Shown here: piece by piece, positions 44,402 to 53,683 of the stretch
Numbering within the stretch: the stretch's first letter is position 1
How the letters are laid out: the number at the start of each line of letters is the position of its first letter
Assembly: GCA_910584055.1 (NCBI GenBank)
Contig: CAJTZS010000005.1
Span: 62,001-126,000, forward strand
Source of the DNA: an uncultured Muribaculaceae bacterium
Lineage (GTDB): Bacteria > Bacteroidota > Bacteroidia > Bacteroidales > Muribaculaceae
Reading direction: 5' to 3'
Length of the DNA: 64,000 nucleotides
Notes under the pieces: model-generated
Told to the model about the DNA's origin: nothing
Database searches by the model: none
The model's input: the letters and a program-made list of their open reading frames with translations, nothing else
Program-made: the position numbers and the translations under genes

Positions 44402-45220
44402 ATGAGAAAGATTATTTACACATTGATAATGTTTATGGCTATGGCAACAGCTACAGCGCAAAACCCGTCGCAACTCCCTGCCGGTCCGGTGGTGGATGTG
44501 AAGACTTCATTGGGCGATATAAAGATTAAACTTTATGATGATACGCCAAAACATCGCGACAACTTTTTGAAACTTGTGAAAGACGGCTATTACAATGGAG
44601 TCCTCTTTCATCGCGTGATCAAGGATTTTATGGTCCAGACAGGTGATCCGGAATCTGTAAACGCCGATTCTACAAAGATGCTCGGAAGTGGAGGTCCCGG
44701 ATATCAGATAGATGCCGAGATCCTTTATCCTATGCATTATCATAAGTATGGCGCTCTTGCAGCTGCCCGCACCGGCGACAATATGAACCCCGAACGCAAA
44801 AGCAGCGGTTCTCAGTTCTATATTGTGACCGGTCAGAAATTTGATGACCACCAGCTTGACGGCTTGGCATATCGCCAGACCATGGAGAAGCGACAGGCAT
44901 ATTTCCGTGAGCTTTGCAAGAAGAATGAGGCAAAAATACGTGAAATAGTGAACTCGGGCAATAAAGAGGCAGAGGAGGCATATCGCATGGAGCTTATCAA
45001 GGAGACAGAGGCGGCTGTGCCTGAGGCTCCACTGCCCGATAATATCCGTAATGATTATAAAAACATTGGGGGCACTCCGCATCTTGACGGCACTTACACT
45101 GTGTTTGGCGAGGTGATAAGCGGTATGGACACTGTAGAGAAGATCCAGAATTCCGCTACGGGTCGTGGAGATCGTCCGAAAGAGGATATCCGCATAATCT
45201 CCATGAAAGTAGAAAAATAG
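44402..45220 (+). CDS. Peptidyl-prolyl isomerase, cyclophilin type, secreted
   Basis: 272 residues with a signal peptide (about 1-20, ending TATAQ). Cyclophilin core: VDVKTSLGDIKIKLYDDTPKHRDNFLKLVKDGYYNGVLFHRVIKDFMVQ in part, and SGSQFYIVTGQ. A charged roughly 75-residue insert (REIVNSGNKEAEEAYRMELIK) interrupts the fold before the final TVFGEVISGMDTVEKI. It probably assists folding of envelope proteins in the periplasm. The frame is open from 44297, but the ATG at 44402 gives the signal peptide. Confidence 0.9.
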   Translation: MRKIIYTLIMFMAMATATAQNPSQLPAGPVVDVKTSLGDIKIKLYDDTPKHRDNFLKLVKDGYYNGVLFHRVIKDFMVQTGDPESVNADSTKMLGSGGPGYQIDAEILYPMHYHKYGALAAARTGDNMNPERKSSGSQFYIVTGQKFDDHQLDGLAYRQTMEKRQAYFRELCKKNEAKIREIVNSGNKEAEEAYRMELIKETEAAVPEAPLPDNIRNDYKNIGGTPHLDGTYTVFGEVISGMDTVEKIQNSATGRGDRPKEDIRIISMKVEK

Positions 45221-45251
45221 AGAAAATAAAAAATAGATTTTCCGAAAAAAT

Positions 45252-45308
45252 ACGCCAAATATACAGGATAATTTTGTCAAGTTAAATAAAATCCGTATAT
45301 TTGGCGTT
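45252..45308 (+). promoter_or_regulatory. Promoter inside an inverted repeat, upstream of the DUF349 gene
   Basis: TTTG at 45273-45276 and TATATTTG at 45296-45303 with 19 bp between form a good promoter. The -7 box is part of an inverted repeat: CGCCAAATATAC (45253-45264) against GTATATTTGGCG (45295-45306). The left arm therefore contains a mirror -7 box on the minus strand. The symmetry could be an operator or an upstream terminator. Confidence 0.6.
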
Positions 45309-45404
45309 GATTTTTGAGTTGTCGGTAACGACAGCGCAGAATATATTATTATGCCTGTGGCTGTAAAGCGGTCGCAGTAATGCAAAGACAATAACAATAT
45401 TGAT

Positions 45405-47255
45405 ATGAACGAGCTTGAAAAGACGGTTCCCGCAGAGGAACAGGTCAACCCCACTCCCTCTGAAGCGTGTGCAGTAGAAACATCTCCGGCTGAAGATATC
45501 TCTGAGGCTACCGACCGCATCGAAGACGCGGCGGAAGAGGAGACCCCGGTGAATTACCATAATATGAGCAAAGCCGAACTCAATGAGGCTATGCGGGCAA
45601 TCTTGGCGGAAAACCGTATGGATGCCCATAAGGAAGTGACGGCAATCAAGCAGGCGTTTTTCAATATCCGCAGCCGCGAGACAATGGATGAGGTGAATGC
45701 TTTTGTCGAGGCAGGAAATGATCCGAAGGATTTTTCTTCCATGCCTGATGAGGAGGAAATCGAGTTCAAGAAAATGTATACCGAATTTAAGGAGAAACGT
45801 GCTGACTATCTCGCTGCAGAAGAGACTCGTCGTCAAGAAAACCTGCAGAAGAAGCAGGCTATTCTTGATCAGATACGCACAATTGCCGAAGATATTGACA
45901 ACGTGAATGTCAAGTTCCCGGAGTTTCAGCAGCTCCAGCAGGATTTCAAGGCTATCAAGGATATTCCAGCCACAGCTGAGACCGAGATCTGGAAGAATTT
46001 CCAGACTGTCGTGGAACAGTTCTATGATCATCTAAAGATGAACAAAGAACTCCGCGACCTTGATTTCAAGAAGAATCTCGAGGCAAAGAAAGCGCTCGTA
46101 GAGGAAGCTAAAAAACTTGAAGAACAAAGCGATCCTGTTGCTGCGTTCCGTTCTCTGCAGTCGCTTCATGACGAATGGCGTAACATAGGTCCGGTTGCCA
46201 AAGAGCTTCGCGAAAGCCTTTGGGATGAATTCAAGGAGGCTTCGACAGTGATCAACAAGCGTCACCAAGAATATTTCGAACAGCGCAAAGCCACAGAGCA
46301 GGCAAATGAGGAAGCCAAGACCAAGCTCTGTGAGGAGATAGAGGCAATAGATCTTTCCACCTTGAATTCCTTCAATGCATGGACAGCCGCCACCGATAAG
46401 GTGATAGAACTTCAGAAAAAATGGAAGGAATATGGTTTTGCCTCCAAAAAGGCGAATACTGCCCTTTATACCAGATTCCGCAAGGCTTGTGATGACTTCT
46501 TCTCAGGCAAGACGGAGTATTTCCAGAAGACCAAGGATGAGTTTAACGCTAATCTTGAGAAGAAGACCGCTCTTTGCGAGAAGGCGGAAGCCCTCAAGGA
46601 AACCGATGATATCCGCAAGGCAGCCAATGAGATTGTGAAACTCCAGGCAGAATGGAAGAAGATAGGAAGTGTGCCTCGTAAGCAGAGCGATGCAATCTGG
46701 CAACGTTTCCAGACAGCATGCAACTATTTCTTTGACGAACGTAAGAAACTCAATTCTGCCAAGCGCGATGAGGAGAATGCAAATCTTGATGCCAAACGTG
46801 CAATCATTGCAAAGCTTAAAGAGTTGCCGCTTGATGGCGATCGCCGTGAGGTTATCGGTCAGGTGAAAGAGCTTCAGGCTGAATGGCAGAAAATCGGATT
46901 TGTGCCCTTCAAACTTAAAGATAAGGTTTATGCTGAATATCGCGAGGCATGTGATGCCCTTTATGGCGCATACGAGGCACGTGAGAACAAGGCGAGAATG
47001 TCCAATTTCCGTGAGCGTGTGAACGAACTTAAGGGAGGCGGTCAGAAACTTGATCGCGAACGCGATAAGTTGCTCCGCGCGTATGAGGCTCGTAAGGCTG
47101 AGCTCAAGACTATTGAGAACAATATGGGATTCTTCAATGTGAAGAGTTCTGCAGGAAACTCCATGGTCAAGGAGATGGAGAATAAGATCAAGCGTCTTAA
47201 AGAAGATATGGCTCAAATCGAAGAAAAGATTGCCATACTTGATGCAGAGGCTTGA
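45405..47255 (+). CDS. DUF349 repeat protein
   Basis: 616 residues, almost wholly helical and charged. From about residue 165 there are four to five DUF349 repeats of roughly 75 residues, each with an aromatic pattern like LQAEWKKIGSVPRKQSDAIWQRFQTACNYFFDERK in part. The N-terminal 60 residues are acidic and disordered. Cytosolic; the family is widespread in Bacteroidetes and its role is not established. Preceded by the promoter at 45273-45303 and followed by a terminator. Confidence 0.85.
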   Translation: MNELEKTVPAEEQVNPTPSEACAVETSPAEDISEATDRIEDAAEEETPVNYHNMSKAELNEAMRAILAENRMDAHKEVTAIKQAFFNIRSRETMDEVNAFVEAGNDPKDFSSMPDEEEIEFKKMYTEFKEKRADYLAAEETRRQENLQKKQAILDQIRTIAEDIDNVNVKFPEFQQLQQDFKAIKDIPATAETEIWKNFQTVVEQFYDHLKMNKELRDLDFKKNLEAKKALVEEAKKLEEQSDPVAAFRSLQSLHDEWRNIGPVAKELRESLWDEFKEASTVINKRHQEYFEQRKATEQANEEAKTKLCEEIEAIDLSTLNSFNAWTAATDKVIELQKKWKEYGFASKKANTALYTRFRKACDDFFSGKTEYFQKTKDEFNANLEKKTALCEKAEALKETDDIRKAANEIVKLQAEWKKIGSVPRKQSDAIWQRFQTACNYFFDERKKLNSAKRDEENANLDAKRAIIAKLKELPLDGDRREVIGQVKELQAEWQKIGFVPFKLKDKVYAEYREACDALYGAYEARENKARMSNFRERVNELKGGGQKLDRERDKLLRAYEARKAELKTIENNMGFFNVKSSAGNSMVKEMENKIKRLKEDMAQIEEKIAILDAEA

Positions 47256-47279
47256 TAAAGAGATATTTCAGAAACTTGG

Positions 47280-47305
47280 AAGGACGCGCGTTTCGTGCGT
47301 CCTTT
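47280..47305 (+). terminator. Terminator after the DUF349 gene
   Basis: AAGGACGC (47280-47287) pairs with GCGTCCTT (47297-47304), then a T-rich stretch. A separate perfect 22-bp palindrome (ACAAAACTGCATGCAGTTTTGT, 47322-47343) follows and may be a second hairpin or a binding site. Confidence 0.65.
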
Positions 47306-47385
47306 CTTACCTCCGGATGCGACAAAACTGCATGCAGTTTTGTTATAGGTAAAGGAGTCATAAGAGACTTCAATACCGAAGAGAC

Positions 47386-48033
47386 ATGAAGAGATCATTG
47401 ATAATATTAGTGATGACATTGTTTGGATTCGTTCCGGCAATGCATTCGGAAGATAAGGTTGAAATAATCAGAGGTGCCGATTTCCCCTTTTATCTGAAAG
47501 AGGCAGAGGCAGGAGATGGAGAAGGGATGCGGTGTGTGGCAGTGTGCTATCAGACCGGAGCCGGAGTGGAGAAAGATTTGCGCAAGGCATGGGAATGGTA
47601 TGGCAAGGCTGCGGCAGAGGGGAATACGGAAGCTCAATATGCCATAGGCACTCTTTATCGTGATGGAATAGGGACGCGACAGAATTATAAAGAGTCTGCA
47701 TATTGGTTTCGCAAGGCGGCTTCCAATGGTCATGCAAAAGCCATGGTCAATATAGCCCGGCAGTTTGCGGAAGGGAAGGGGGTTCTTGCAGATCAGCGTA
47801 TTGCCGCCGAGAATTATTGGCGTGCCGCAGAGCGGGGGGAAGATGAAGGTGCATATCAGTTTGCCGTGATGCTCAGAGACGGAAAAGGTGTGGCAAAAGA
47901 TCTTCCACGAGCTTTGAAATATTTCACAAAAGCGGCGGCTCACGATTATAAAGATTCCAGAAGTCAGGCTGAAGCTCTTATTTCGCAAGGTGTCAGACTT
48001 TCACCGGATAAAAACAAACATAAACACAAGTAA
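47386..48033 (+). CDS. Sel1-repeat protein
   Basis: 215 residues with a signal peptide (about 1-20) and three to four Sel1-like repeats (for example GDGEGMRCVAVCYQTGAGVEKDLRKAWEWYGKAA and GNTEAQYAIGTLYRDGIG in part). Such alpha-solenoids mediate protein contacts. The basic tail ends KNKHKHK. It precedes serB by 13 bp and may share its transcript. Confidence 0.85.
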   Translation: MKRSLIILVMTLFGFVPAMHSEDKVEIIRGADFPFYLKEAEAGDGEGMRCVAVCYQTGAGVEKDLRKAWEWYGKAAAEGNTEAQYAIGTLYRDGIGTRQNYKESAYWFRKAASNGHAKAMVNIARQFAEGKGVLADQRIAAENYWRAAERGEDEGAYQFAVMLRDGKGVAKDLPRALKYFTKAAAHDYKDSRSQAEALISQGVRLSPDKNKHKHK

Positions 48034-48046
48034 GAAACTATAAACT

Positions 48047-49273
48047 ATGTCTACTAATAGAGAACTTATTCTTATAAATATATCAGGACCGGACAAAAGC
48101 GGTATAACAGCCGAACTCACCGGTATTCTTGCACGTCACGATGCCGATATTCTCGACATCGGTCAGGCGGATATCCATCACACGTTGTCGTTAGGTATCC
48201 TTTTCAAGACAGATAGCCGACGCAGCGGGGAAATATTGAAGGAATTGCTTTTCAAGACAAATGACCTCAATGTTAAGGTTTCATTCAACATCATCAGCGA
48301 GGAGGAATACAACAGCTGGGTGTCGCGACAGGGAAAGAACCGGTATATTGTCACAATCTTGGGACGCAAGATTACTGCGCGTCAGATCTCGGCTGTTTCG
48401 GGAATTATTTCGGAGCAGGGACTTAATATCGAGACGATAACGCGTCTTACAGGACGTATGCCGCTCGATGAGCGCGAGCAGCCGGCGGCAAAGGGTTGCG
48501 TGGAGTTTTCCGTGCGCGGCAACATCAAGGACAAGGAGAAAATGCAGAGTGATTTCATGCATCTTGCGTCAGAACTTAATTTTGATATCTCGATGCAGGA
48601 GGATACGATGTATCGCCGGAGCCGACGTCTGATTTGTTTTGATATGGATTCCACGCTTATACGCACAGAGGTGATTGATGAACTTGCCGATCGAGCCGGA
48701 GTGGGTGAGGAAGTGAGACGCATCACAGAGTCTGCCATGCGGGGCGAAATCGATTTCAAGGAGAGCTTTACTCAGCGTGTCAAACTCCTTAAGGGTCTTG
48801 ATGTTTCGGTAATGAAAGATATTGCGGAAAAACTGCCTATCACTGAAGGGGTGGAACGGTTGATGGAGGTGTTGAAGCGCTCGGGCTATAAGACTGCAAT
48901 CCTTTCGGGCGGTTTCACATATTTCGGTAACTATCTCAAACAGCGTTTCGGCTTTGACTATGTATATGCCAACGAACTGGAGATTGGAGAAGATGGTAAA
49001 CTTACGGGGAATTATGTAGGAGATATTGTTGACGGACAGCGCAAGCGTGAACTGCTCCGTCTGCTTGCCCAAGTAGAGAATATCAATATTGCCCAGACTA
49101 TTGCGGTAGGTGACGGTGCGAATGATCTCCCGATGCTTTCAGAGGCAGGACTCGGTATCGCTTTCCATGCCAAACCGAAGGTGAAGGCGGAGGCACAGCA
49201 GAGCATCTCTACAATCGGCATAGACGGTGTGCTCTATTTCCTCGGATTCAAGGATTCATACATCAAATCTTGA
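48047..49273 (+). CDS. serB: Phosphoserine phosphatase with two ACT domains
   Basis: Last step of serine synthesis. 408 residues: two ACT-like domains (about 8-85, LINISGPDKSGITAELTGI; about 100-180) and a HAD phosphatase domain. HAD motif I is FDMDSTLIRTEVID (about residue 200), motif II LSGGFTYFG, and motif IV AVGDGANDLPML. The ACT domains may sense serine, by family analogy. Confidence 0.93.
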   Translation: MSTNRELILINISGPDKSGITAELTGILARHDADILDIGQADIHHTLSLGILFKTDSRRSGEILKELLFKTNDLNVKVSFNIISEEEYNSWVSRQGKNRYIVTILGRKITARQISAVSGIISEQGLNIETITRLTGRMPLDEREQPAAKGCVEFSVRGNIKDKEKMQSDFMHLASELNFDISMQEDTMYRRSRRLICFDMDSTLIRTEVIDELADRAGVGEEVRRITESAMRGEIDFKESFTQRVKLLKGLDVSVMKDIAEKLPITEGVERLMEVLKRSGYKTAILSGGFTYFGNYLKQRFGFDYVYANELEIGEDGKLTGNYVGDIVDGQRKRELLRLLAQVENINIAQTIAVGDGANDLPMLSEAGLGIAFHAKPKVKAEAQQSISTIGIDGVLYFLGFKDSYIKS

Positions 49274-49336
49274 AACCATACGGTGCCATTTGTTGTTAAT
49301 GTTTAAAGGTGATTAAAGAATCTTAACATCAAGGTT

Positions 49337-51667
49337 ATGGTAAAAAGGGTATTCCTGTCAATGCTTCTGGCGGTATTGGCATGTAACGTATCATTTTCTC
49401 AAACAGGCAATGATAGTGTTGTTCGTAGCGGTGGGAGAGAACGAGTAGGATTGGTGCTTAGTGGAGGCGGTGCGAAAGGTATTGCTCATGTCGGCGTGAT
49501 CAAGGCTCTGGAGGATAACGACATTCCAATTGATTATGTAGCAGGAACATCCATGGGTGCAATTGTCGGCAGTCTCTATTCCTGCGGATGGTCACCCGAG
49601 AAGATGATAAAGTTTTTTACCGCTCCCGATTTTATTTATTGGAGCACTGGTGTGATCAATCCGGACCATAAGTATTACCTCACCCAGCCTTCGCCAACTC
49701 CGCGATGGCTTACAGCAAACATCAATCTGCGCGACACCACTGCTTTTCTGAATCAGATTCTACCCTCAAATCTTGTGAGTCCGCTTCCGATGAACATAGA
49801 ATTTCTGAAGATATACGGACCCTATACCCTGCAATGTCAGAGGAACTTCAATAAACTTTTTGTGCCATTCCGATGCGTCACGAGTGATGTGTATCACAAA
49901 CGCAAGATAGTTCTTCATGGTGGTTCTTTGGGAGACGCCGTGCGCGCCTCGATGAGTTTCCCTTTTGTGTTCAAGCCGATAAAGATGGATGGGGTGCTTG
50001 TTTATGACGGAGGAATTTACGATAATTTCCCGGTTGATGTTATGGAGACGGCGTTTCATCCTGATTTTATTATCGGTGTGTCGGTGTCGGGAGCCGATAA
50101 GAAACCTCAGCCAAATAATGTGTATAGTCAGTTGGAGGATATGATTATCCAGAACAATGATTATAGCGTGCCGGCAAAGAATGGCATTAAGATCCAAGTT
50201 CCGGTGCTCGATTTTGGAGTTCTCGATTTTGCCAAAGCCCAGACCATTTATGACATCGGTTATAAGACTGGAATGGAGATGGTGGATTCCATAAAGAAAC
50301 GTATTCATGCGCGTGTGCCTTTGAATGAGGTTACGGCACGTCGTGAAACCTTTGCTTCCCGAACTCCCGCGCTGACGTTTGATTCAGTGGAGGTGACAGG
50401 AGCCAAAGGGGAGCAGGCTCGCTATCTGGAATATCTTTTCGAGGGTAATGGTCGCAAACCGATAGGAATCGATAGGGTAGAGAATTCTTATTATCGTGCG
50501 GTAACAGACGGCACACTGCGCAATCTTGTGCCTCAGCTTGAGATGTGTAAGAATAATCGCAACACACTCCTTCTCGAAGCTTCGCTTCAGCGCCCATGGT
50601 CGCTGGGGGTCGGAGGATGGATAACATCCACTGCCAACAGTATGCTCTATGTGGATTTCGGATATCATTCGTTAAGTTTCAACTCTCTTGATGTCAATGT
50701 GAGCGGATGGGTAGGACAGTCATATCTTGCCGGAATGGTAAGCGGTAAATTCACTATCCGCAGTTCTGTGCCTTCGTTCGTCAGGGTTGAGGGAGTTATG
50801 AGCCGTCAGAAATTCTACGACTCGCAGCTGCTGTTTTATGAAAATTCCACACCAACCTTCATCACTGAGGTTGATAACTTCATACGTGCCTCATATGAAT
50901 GGGCAATCGGTATGCGAGCCAAGGGATATGCAAGCTTGGGTTACGGCTATATGTCGGATTCGTATTACCCCACAAACGTGACTGACTATTCGCAGACATC
51001 CAAAGATAAGACACAATATCAGTTGGGAGTATTCCGCGCCGGAGTGGAAAGCAATCTTCTCAACGACAACATGTATCCTAATGCCGGCTATCACTGGAAA
51101 GCCAATCTGACATTGAGTTATGAATCGTCGCGCTATACTCCTCATGGCGACAAATCTCTGCGCACATCGTATAATGGCGCTCCGCGCGCGGCTTTGGAAG
51201 GTTACTGGAAGCAATTCTTCCCTCTGCACCGCAAGGTAAAATTAGGTGTAATGGCGAATGCCATGGGCACGTTGCAACACCTGAGACAGAATTATACCGC
51301 CACCTTGATACATGCAGCAGCATTTGCCCCTACACCATCTACTCAAAACTACTTCAATGAAGCCTTCCGCTCCGACAATTATGTGGCGGCGGGTCTGATT
51401 CCGGTTTGGAATCCGGTAGGTAAATTCCAGTTGAGAGGGGATTTCTATGTATATTCTCCGATAAGGAATCTTGTGCCGGATAGAGAGCGAGCCCGCTACG
51501 ACGGATGGTTCCGCAAAGCAGAATTCATCGGTGAGGTAGCCGCCGTCTACAACTTCCCCTTCGCCAGCCTCTCTCTCTACGGCAACTACCTCTCCTATCC
51601 AGCCCACAACTGGAACATCGGCATCAACTTCGGCCTCCTCTTCCACGCCCCCAAACTCCTCCATTGA
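49337..51667 (+). CDS. Patatin-like phospholipase with outer-membrane barrel
   Basis: 776 residues. Signal peptide 1-21. Patatin domain (about 36-240): oxyanion loop SGGGAKG, nucleophile elbow GTSMG (Ser72) and Asp in DGGIYDNFP. After a POTRA-like linker (about 340-400) a beta-barrel occupies about 420-776. This matches the PlpD-type architecture in which the lipase is carried to the surface or periplasm by a fused barrel. Likely substrate is lipids, unspecified. The next gene is convergent. Confidence 0.9.
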   Translation: MVKRVFLSMLLAVLACNVSFSQTGNDSVVRSGGRERVGLVLSGGGAKGIAHVGVIKALEDNDIPIDYVAGTSMGAIVGSLYSCGWSPEKMIKFFTAPDFIYWSTGVINPDHKYYLTQPSPTPRWLTANINLRDTTAFLNQILPSNLVSPLPMNIEFLKIYGPYTLQCQRNFNKLFVPFRCVTSDVYHKRKIVLHGGSLGDAVRASMSFPFVFKPIKMDGVLVYDGGIYDNFPVDVMETAFHPDFIIGVSVSGADKKPQPNNVYSQLEDMIIQNNDYSVPAKNGIKIQVPVLDFGVLDFAKAQTIYDIGYKTGMEMVDSIKKRIHARVPLNEVTARRETFASRTPALTFDSVEVTGAKGEQARYLEYLFEGNGRKPIGIDRVENSYYRAVTDGTLRNLVPQLEMCKNNRNTLLLEASLQRPWSLGVGGWITSTANSMLYVDFGYHSLSFNSLDVNVSGWVGQSYLAGMVSGKFTIRSSVPSFVRVEGVMSRQKFYDSQLLFYENSTPTFITEVDNFIRASYEWAIGMRAKGYASLGYGYMSDSYYPTNVTDYSQTSKDKTQYQLGVFRAGVESNLLNDNMYPNAGYHWKANLTLSYESSRYTPHGDKSLRTSYNGAPRAALEGYWKQFFPLHRKVKLGVMANAMGTLQHLRQNYTATLIHAAAFAPTPSTQNYFNEAFRSDNYVAAGLIPVWNPVGKFQLRGDFYVYSPIRNLVPDRERARYDGWFRKAEFIGEVAAVYNFPFASLSLYGNYLSYPAHNWNIGINFGLLFHAPKLLH

Positions 51668-51686
51668 TTTCTTTTCCATCGGTAAA

Positions 51687-51721
51687 GAAACAGGGGCCGA
51701 CTCGCGTCGTCCCCATGTTTC
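51687..51721. terminator. Hairpin between convergent genes
   Basis: GAAACAGGGGCCGAC pairs with GTCGTCCCCATGTTTC (51687-51721) with two mismatches/bulges; outer bases ATCGG/CCGAT can extend it. It lies between the patatin gene (+) and the EEP gene (-). A second hairpin at 51727-51757 (GAAATAC...GTATTTC) may serve the other strand. Confidence 0.55.
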
Positions 51722-51790
51722 CGATTGAAATACTAAAATCTCAGATTTCGGTATTTCTTTCTGTTATAATTGTATAATTTGGAAATTTTC

Positions 51791-53665
51791 TTATTTCGTT
51801 CTCACGTATGAGAATTCTATTACAACCGGATAATGGTCACCGAAGGCTTTACCATCCATGTTCCCGAAAGATTCATCGGCAAGATAACCGTTGGCCTTTA
51901 TCTGGGTTTTGTTTGAGGTGCGGTTGATGTAGAATACCTTGTCTACAATCTCCCCTTTCTGATAGCCATAGCCGTTTCCTGTAGGACCGAAATCATCGGT
52001 ATCAGCGTTTGTATCCTTATTTGGCGGTATAGCCATTATAGATTTACCATGGTTGGACACTCCGAGATAATCGCCGTTCCAATAATAATCAATCCAGGGA
52101 TCGTTAATGCACCATCCATCGGTGTCGTTGATTCTCTTTATAAGTCGTTCATATATTTCATGACGGGTGTACCGGAGGTTGGTGTCTCCCATAAAAATAA
52201 TCGGTCTGCCATTGTTATTGGCAAGTATTGCGTCCGCTATCTGTGTTAGCTGGGCGTGCTGGGCCTCCTTACGCGCTCCTTCGCCGTAAGTGTTCATATG
52301 AGTGATATACACATCAATCTCAGTGCCGTCGGCAAGAGTAACCAGATAATAGCGGTATCCTTTGCTAATTAGTGTGTTTGCGCCTTCTGTAAGTCCTCCG
52401 GCAGATTGATTGAATGCTGTCCAAGACTCTCCGCTTACCGACACTCCCTTTTTCTTCCAGAAGAAGCCCAAGCCATCAGTGTTTTTATTGCCGCTTGTGC
52501 TTAGAACATCTCCGCGCCAAGTCCCCGCATTATAATTTACGAGAGCCTCGGTCAGTTCATTATTATAATGGAAATTTTCAGAAACACCGAAGAAATCCCA
52601 TTTATAATCGTCATTCACCCGTTTGCCCATGATGGCTGTGCCTTCGGCTCCCGGACCATCAGAGTTAATACTTCCTAACACATAGTTGATGTCCTTGAGC
52701 CCATCAACATTATAGCTTGCAGCGGTGAAACTGCCGCGGATAACATCTTCCTCCGGTGTGACAGGTTGTTCTATCCAACCGTATTCAGTTTTATCCTTGT
52801 ATGCTGAAAGACGCAATGGAAATGTGTAGAAATTACCGGGTTGAAAATCTATGCCGATGGTAACATGAAACGATACCAGCCGTTTGTCAGTCATTACAGC
52901 TATTGTGAGCACATCGCCATTTTTGAGGTTTGGGAACATGCTCATGAAGCAAACCGACTCAGTGCCAAGTTGCACGGGATCTGTCCAGACAGCCTTGGTT
53001 GTGGTGTTACCATCTTGTGGTATCGTCAATGAGCCGTCGACCGCACTGAATGTAAAGTCTCCGGACATGGTAAGTGGAACGTCATCTCGTTTTGCGCTGA
53101 ACTCCACAGACTTAACCGATTCTTGGACCATGTCGCTTTCTGTGCCGTCAAGGACTATGCGCGCAAGAGAAAGGAGATGCGTGAAATTGATGTCAGTATC
53201 CGCCGCACCGGAAGCGATTTCTCCATATTTGTAGTCAGCCTCGATATGATGGTTGGCTGAGATTGTGCGCTCCTTGGGGAGTGTTCCGGAAAGTGCAGAC
53301 GCGGGTTTGTTGTCGTTGGCAGCGGAATATGGGAAGTAGGCATATTTCAATACACCCTTGCTGTTGCCCGAGAAGGAGGTTTTAGGGCTGTTTGCCGTGG
53401 CATTATTTGTGAAAGGGACGTTAGTGTCATCGTTGCCGTAAATACCGATGACATCATGGGGCTCCCAGAGCATGCCGACGAAATTGCTTCTGAGGGTTGC
53501 GCCATCTATACATGAGCGTGTTTCACTGCGAGCGTCTTCGATAGTTGCCGTGACAGTACGTTCTTGCATGTGGCGTGCTTCGTCAAACCGGTCAGCGCAA
53601 CCCGTCAAGAATAGCGTGAATGAAAGCCACGCCATTCCTGCGGGGAGAATTGATTTAAAATTCAT
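51791..53665 (-). CDS. Fimbrillin-domain lipoprotein fused to an EEP phosphodiesterase domain
   Basis: 624 residues. Lipoprotein signal (FLTGC, Cys23). Residues about 45-300 are a fimbrillin (Mfa1-like) domain: MLWEPHDVIGIYG, KYAYFPYSA and INFTHLLSLARIVLDG. Residues about 310-624 are an endonuclease/exonuclease/phosphatase domain with catalytic signatures: ASYNVDGL, FFGVSENF, ITHMNTYG, IIFMGDTNLRY, EIVDKVFYI and FGDHYPVVIEF. The set is intact, so it should be active on a phosphodiester, for example a lipid head group or nucleic acid. It is the third gene of an operon, 18 bp after the PI-PLC-like gene. Fusion of these two domains is unusual. Confidence 0.85.
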   Translation of the reverse strand: MNFKSILPAGMAWLSFTLFLTGCADRFDEARHMQERTVTATIEDARSETRSCIDGATLRSNFVGMLWEPHDVIGIYGNDDTNVPFTNNATANSPKTSFSGNSKGVLKYAYFPYSAANDNKPASALSGTLPKERTISANHHIEADYKYGEIASGAADTDINFTHLLSLARIVLDGTESDMVQESVKSVEFSAKRDDVPLTMSGDFTFSAVDGSLTIPQDGNTTTKAVWTDPVQLGTESVCFMSMFPNLKNGDVLTIAVMTDKRLVSFHVTIGIDFQPGNFYTFPLRLSAYKDKTEYGWIEQPVTPEEDVIRGSFTAASYNVDGLKDINYVLGSINSDGPGAEGTAIMGKRVNDDYKWDFFGVSENFHYNNELTEALVNYNAGTWRGDVLSTSGNKNTDGLGFFWKKKGVSVSGESWTAFNQSAGGLTEGANTLISKGYRYYLVTLADGTEIDVYITHMNTYGEGARKEAQHAQLTQIADAILANNNGRPIIFMGDTNLRYTRHEIYERLIKRINDTDGWCINDPWIDYYWNGDYLGVSNHGKSIMAIPPNKDTNADTDDFGPTGNGYGYQKGEIVDKVFYINRTSNKTQIKANGYLADESFGNMDGKAFGDHYPVVIEFSYVRTK

Positions 53666-53683
53666 GGTTAATCAGATGTTTGG

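Noticed and set aside
44507..45520. 337-codon minus-strand frame across the cyclophilin gene and the DUF349 promoter
   Set aside because: It overlaps two well-supported + genes and their promoter; the composition is typical of an antisense shadow.
45282..47216. Long minus-strand frames opposite the DUF349 gene
   Set aside because: Leu/Phe/His-rich shadows of a Lys/Glu-rich coding strand, with no promoter or neighbours to support them.
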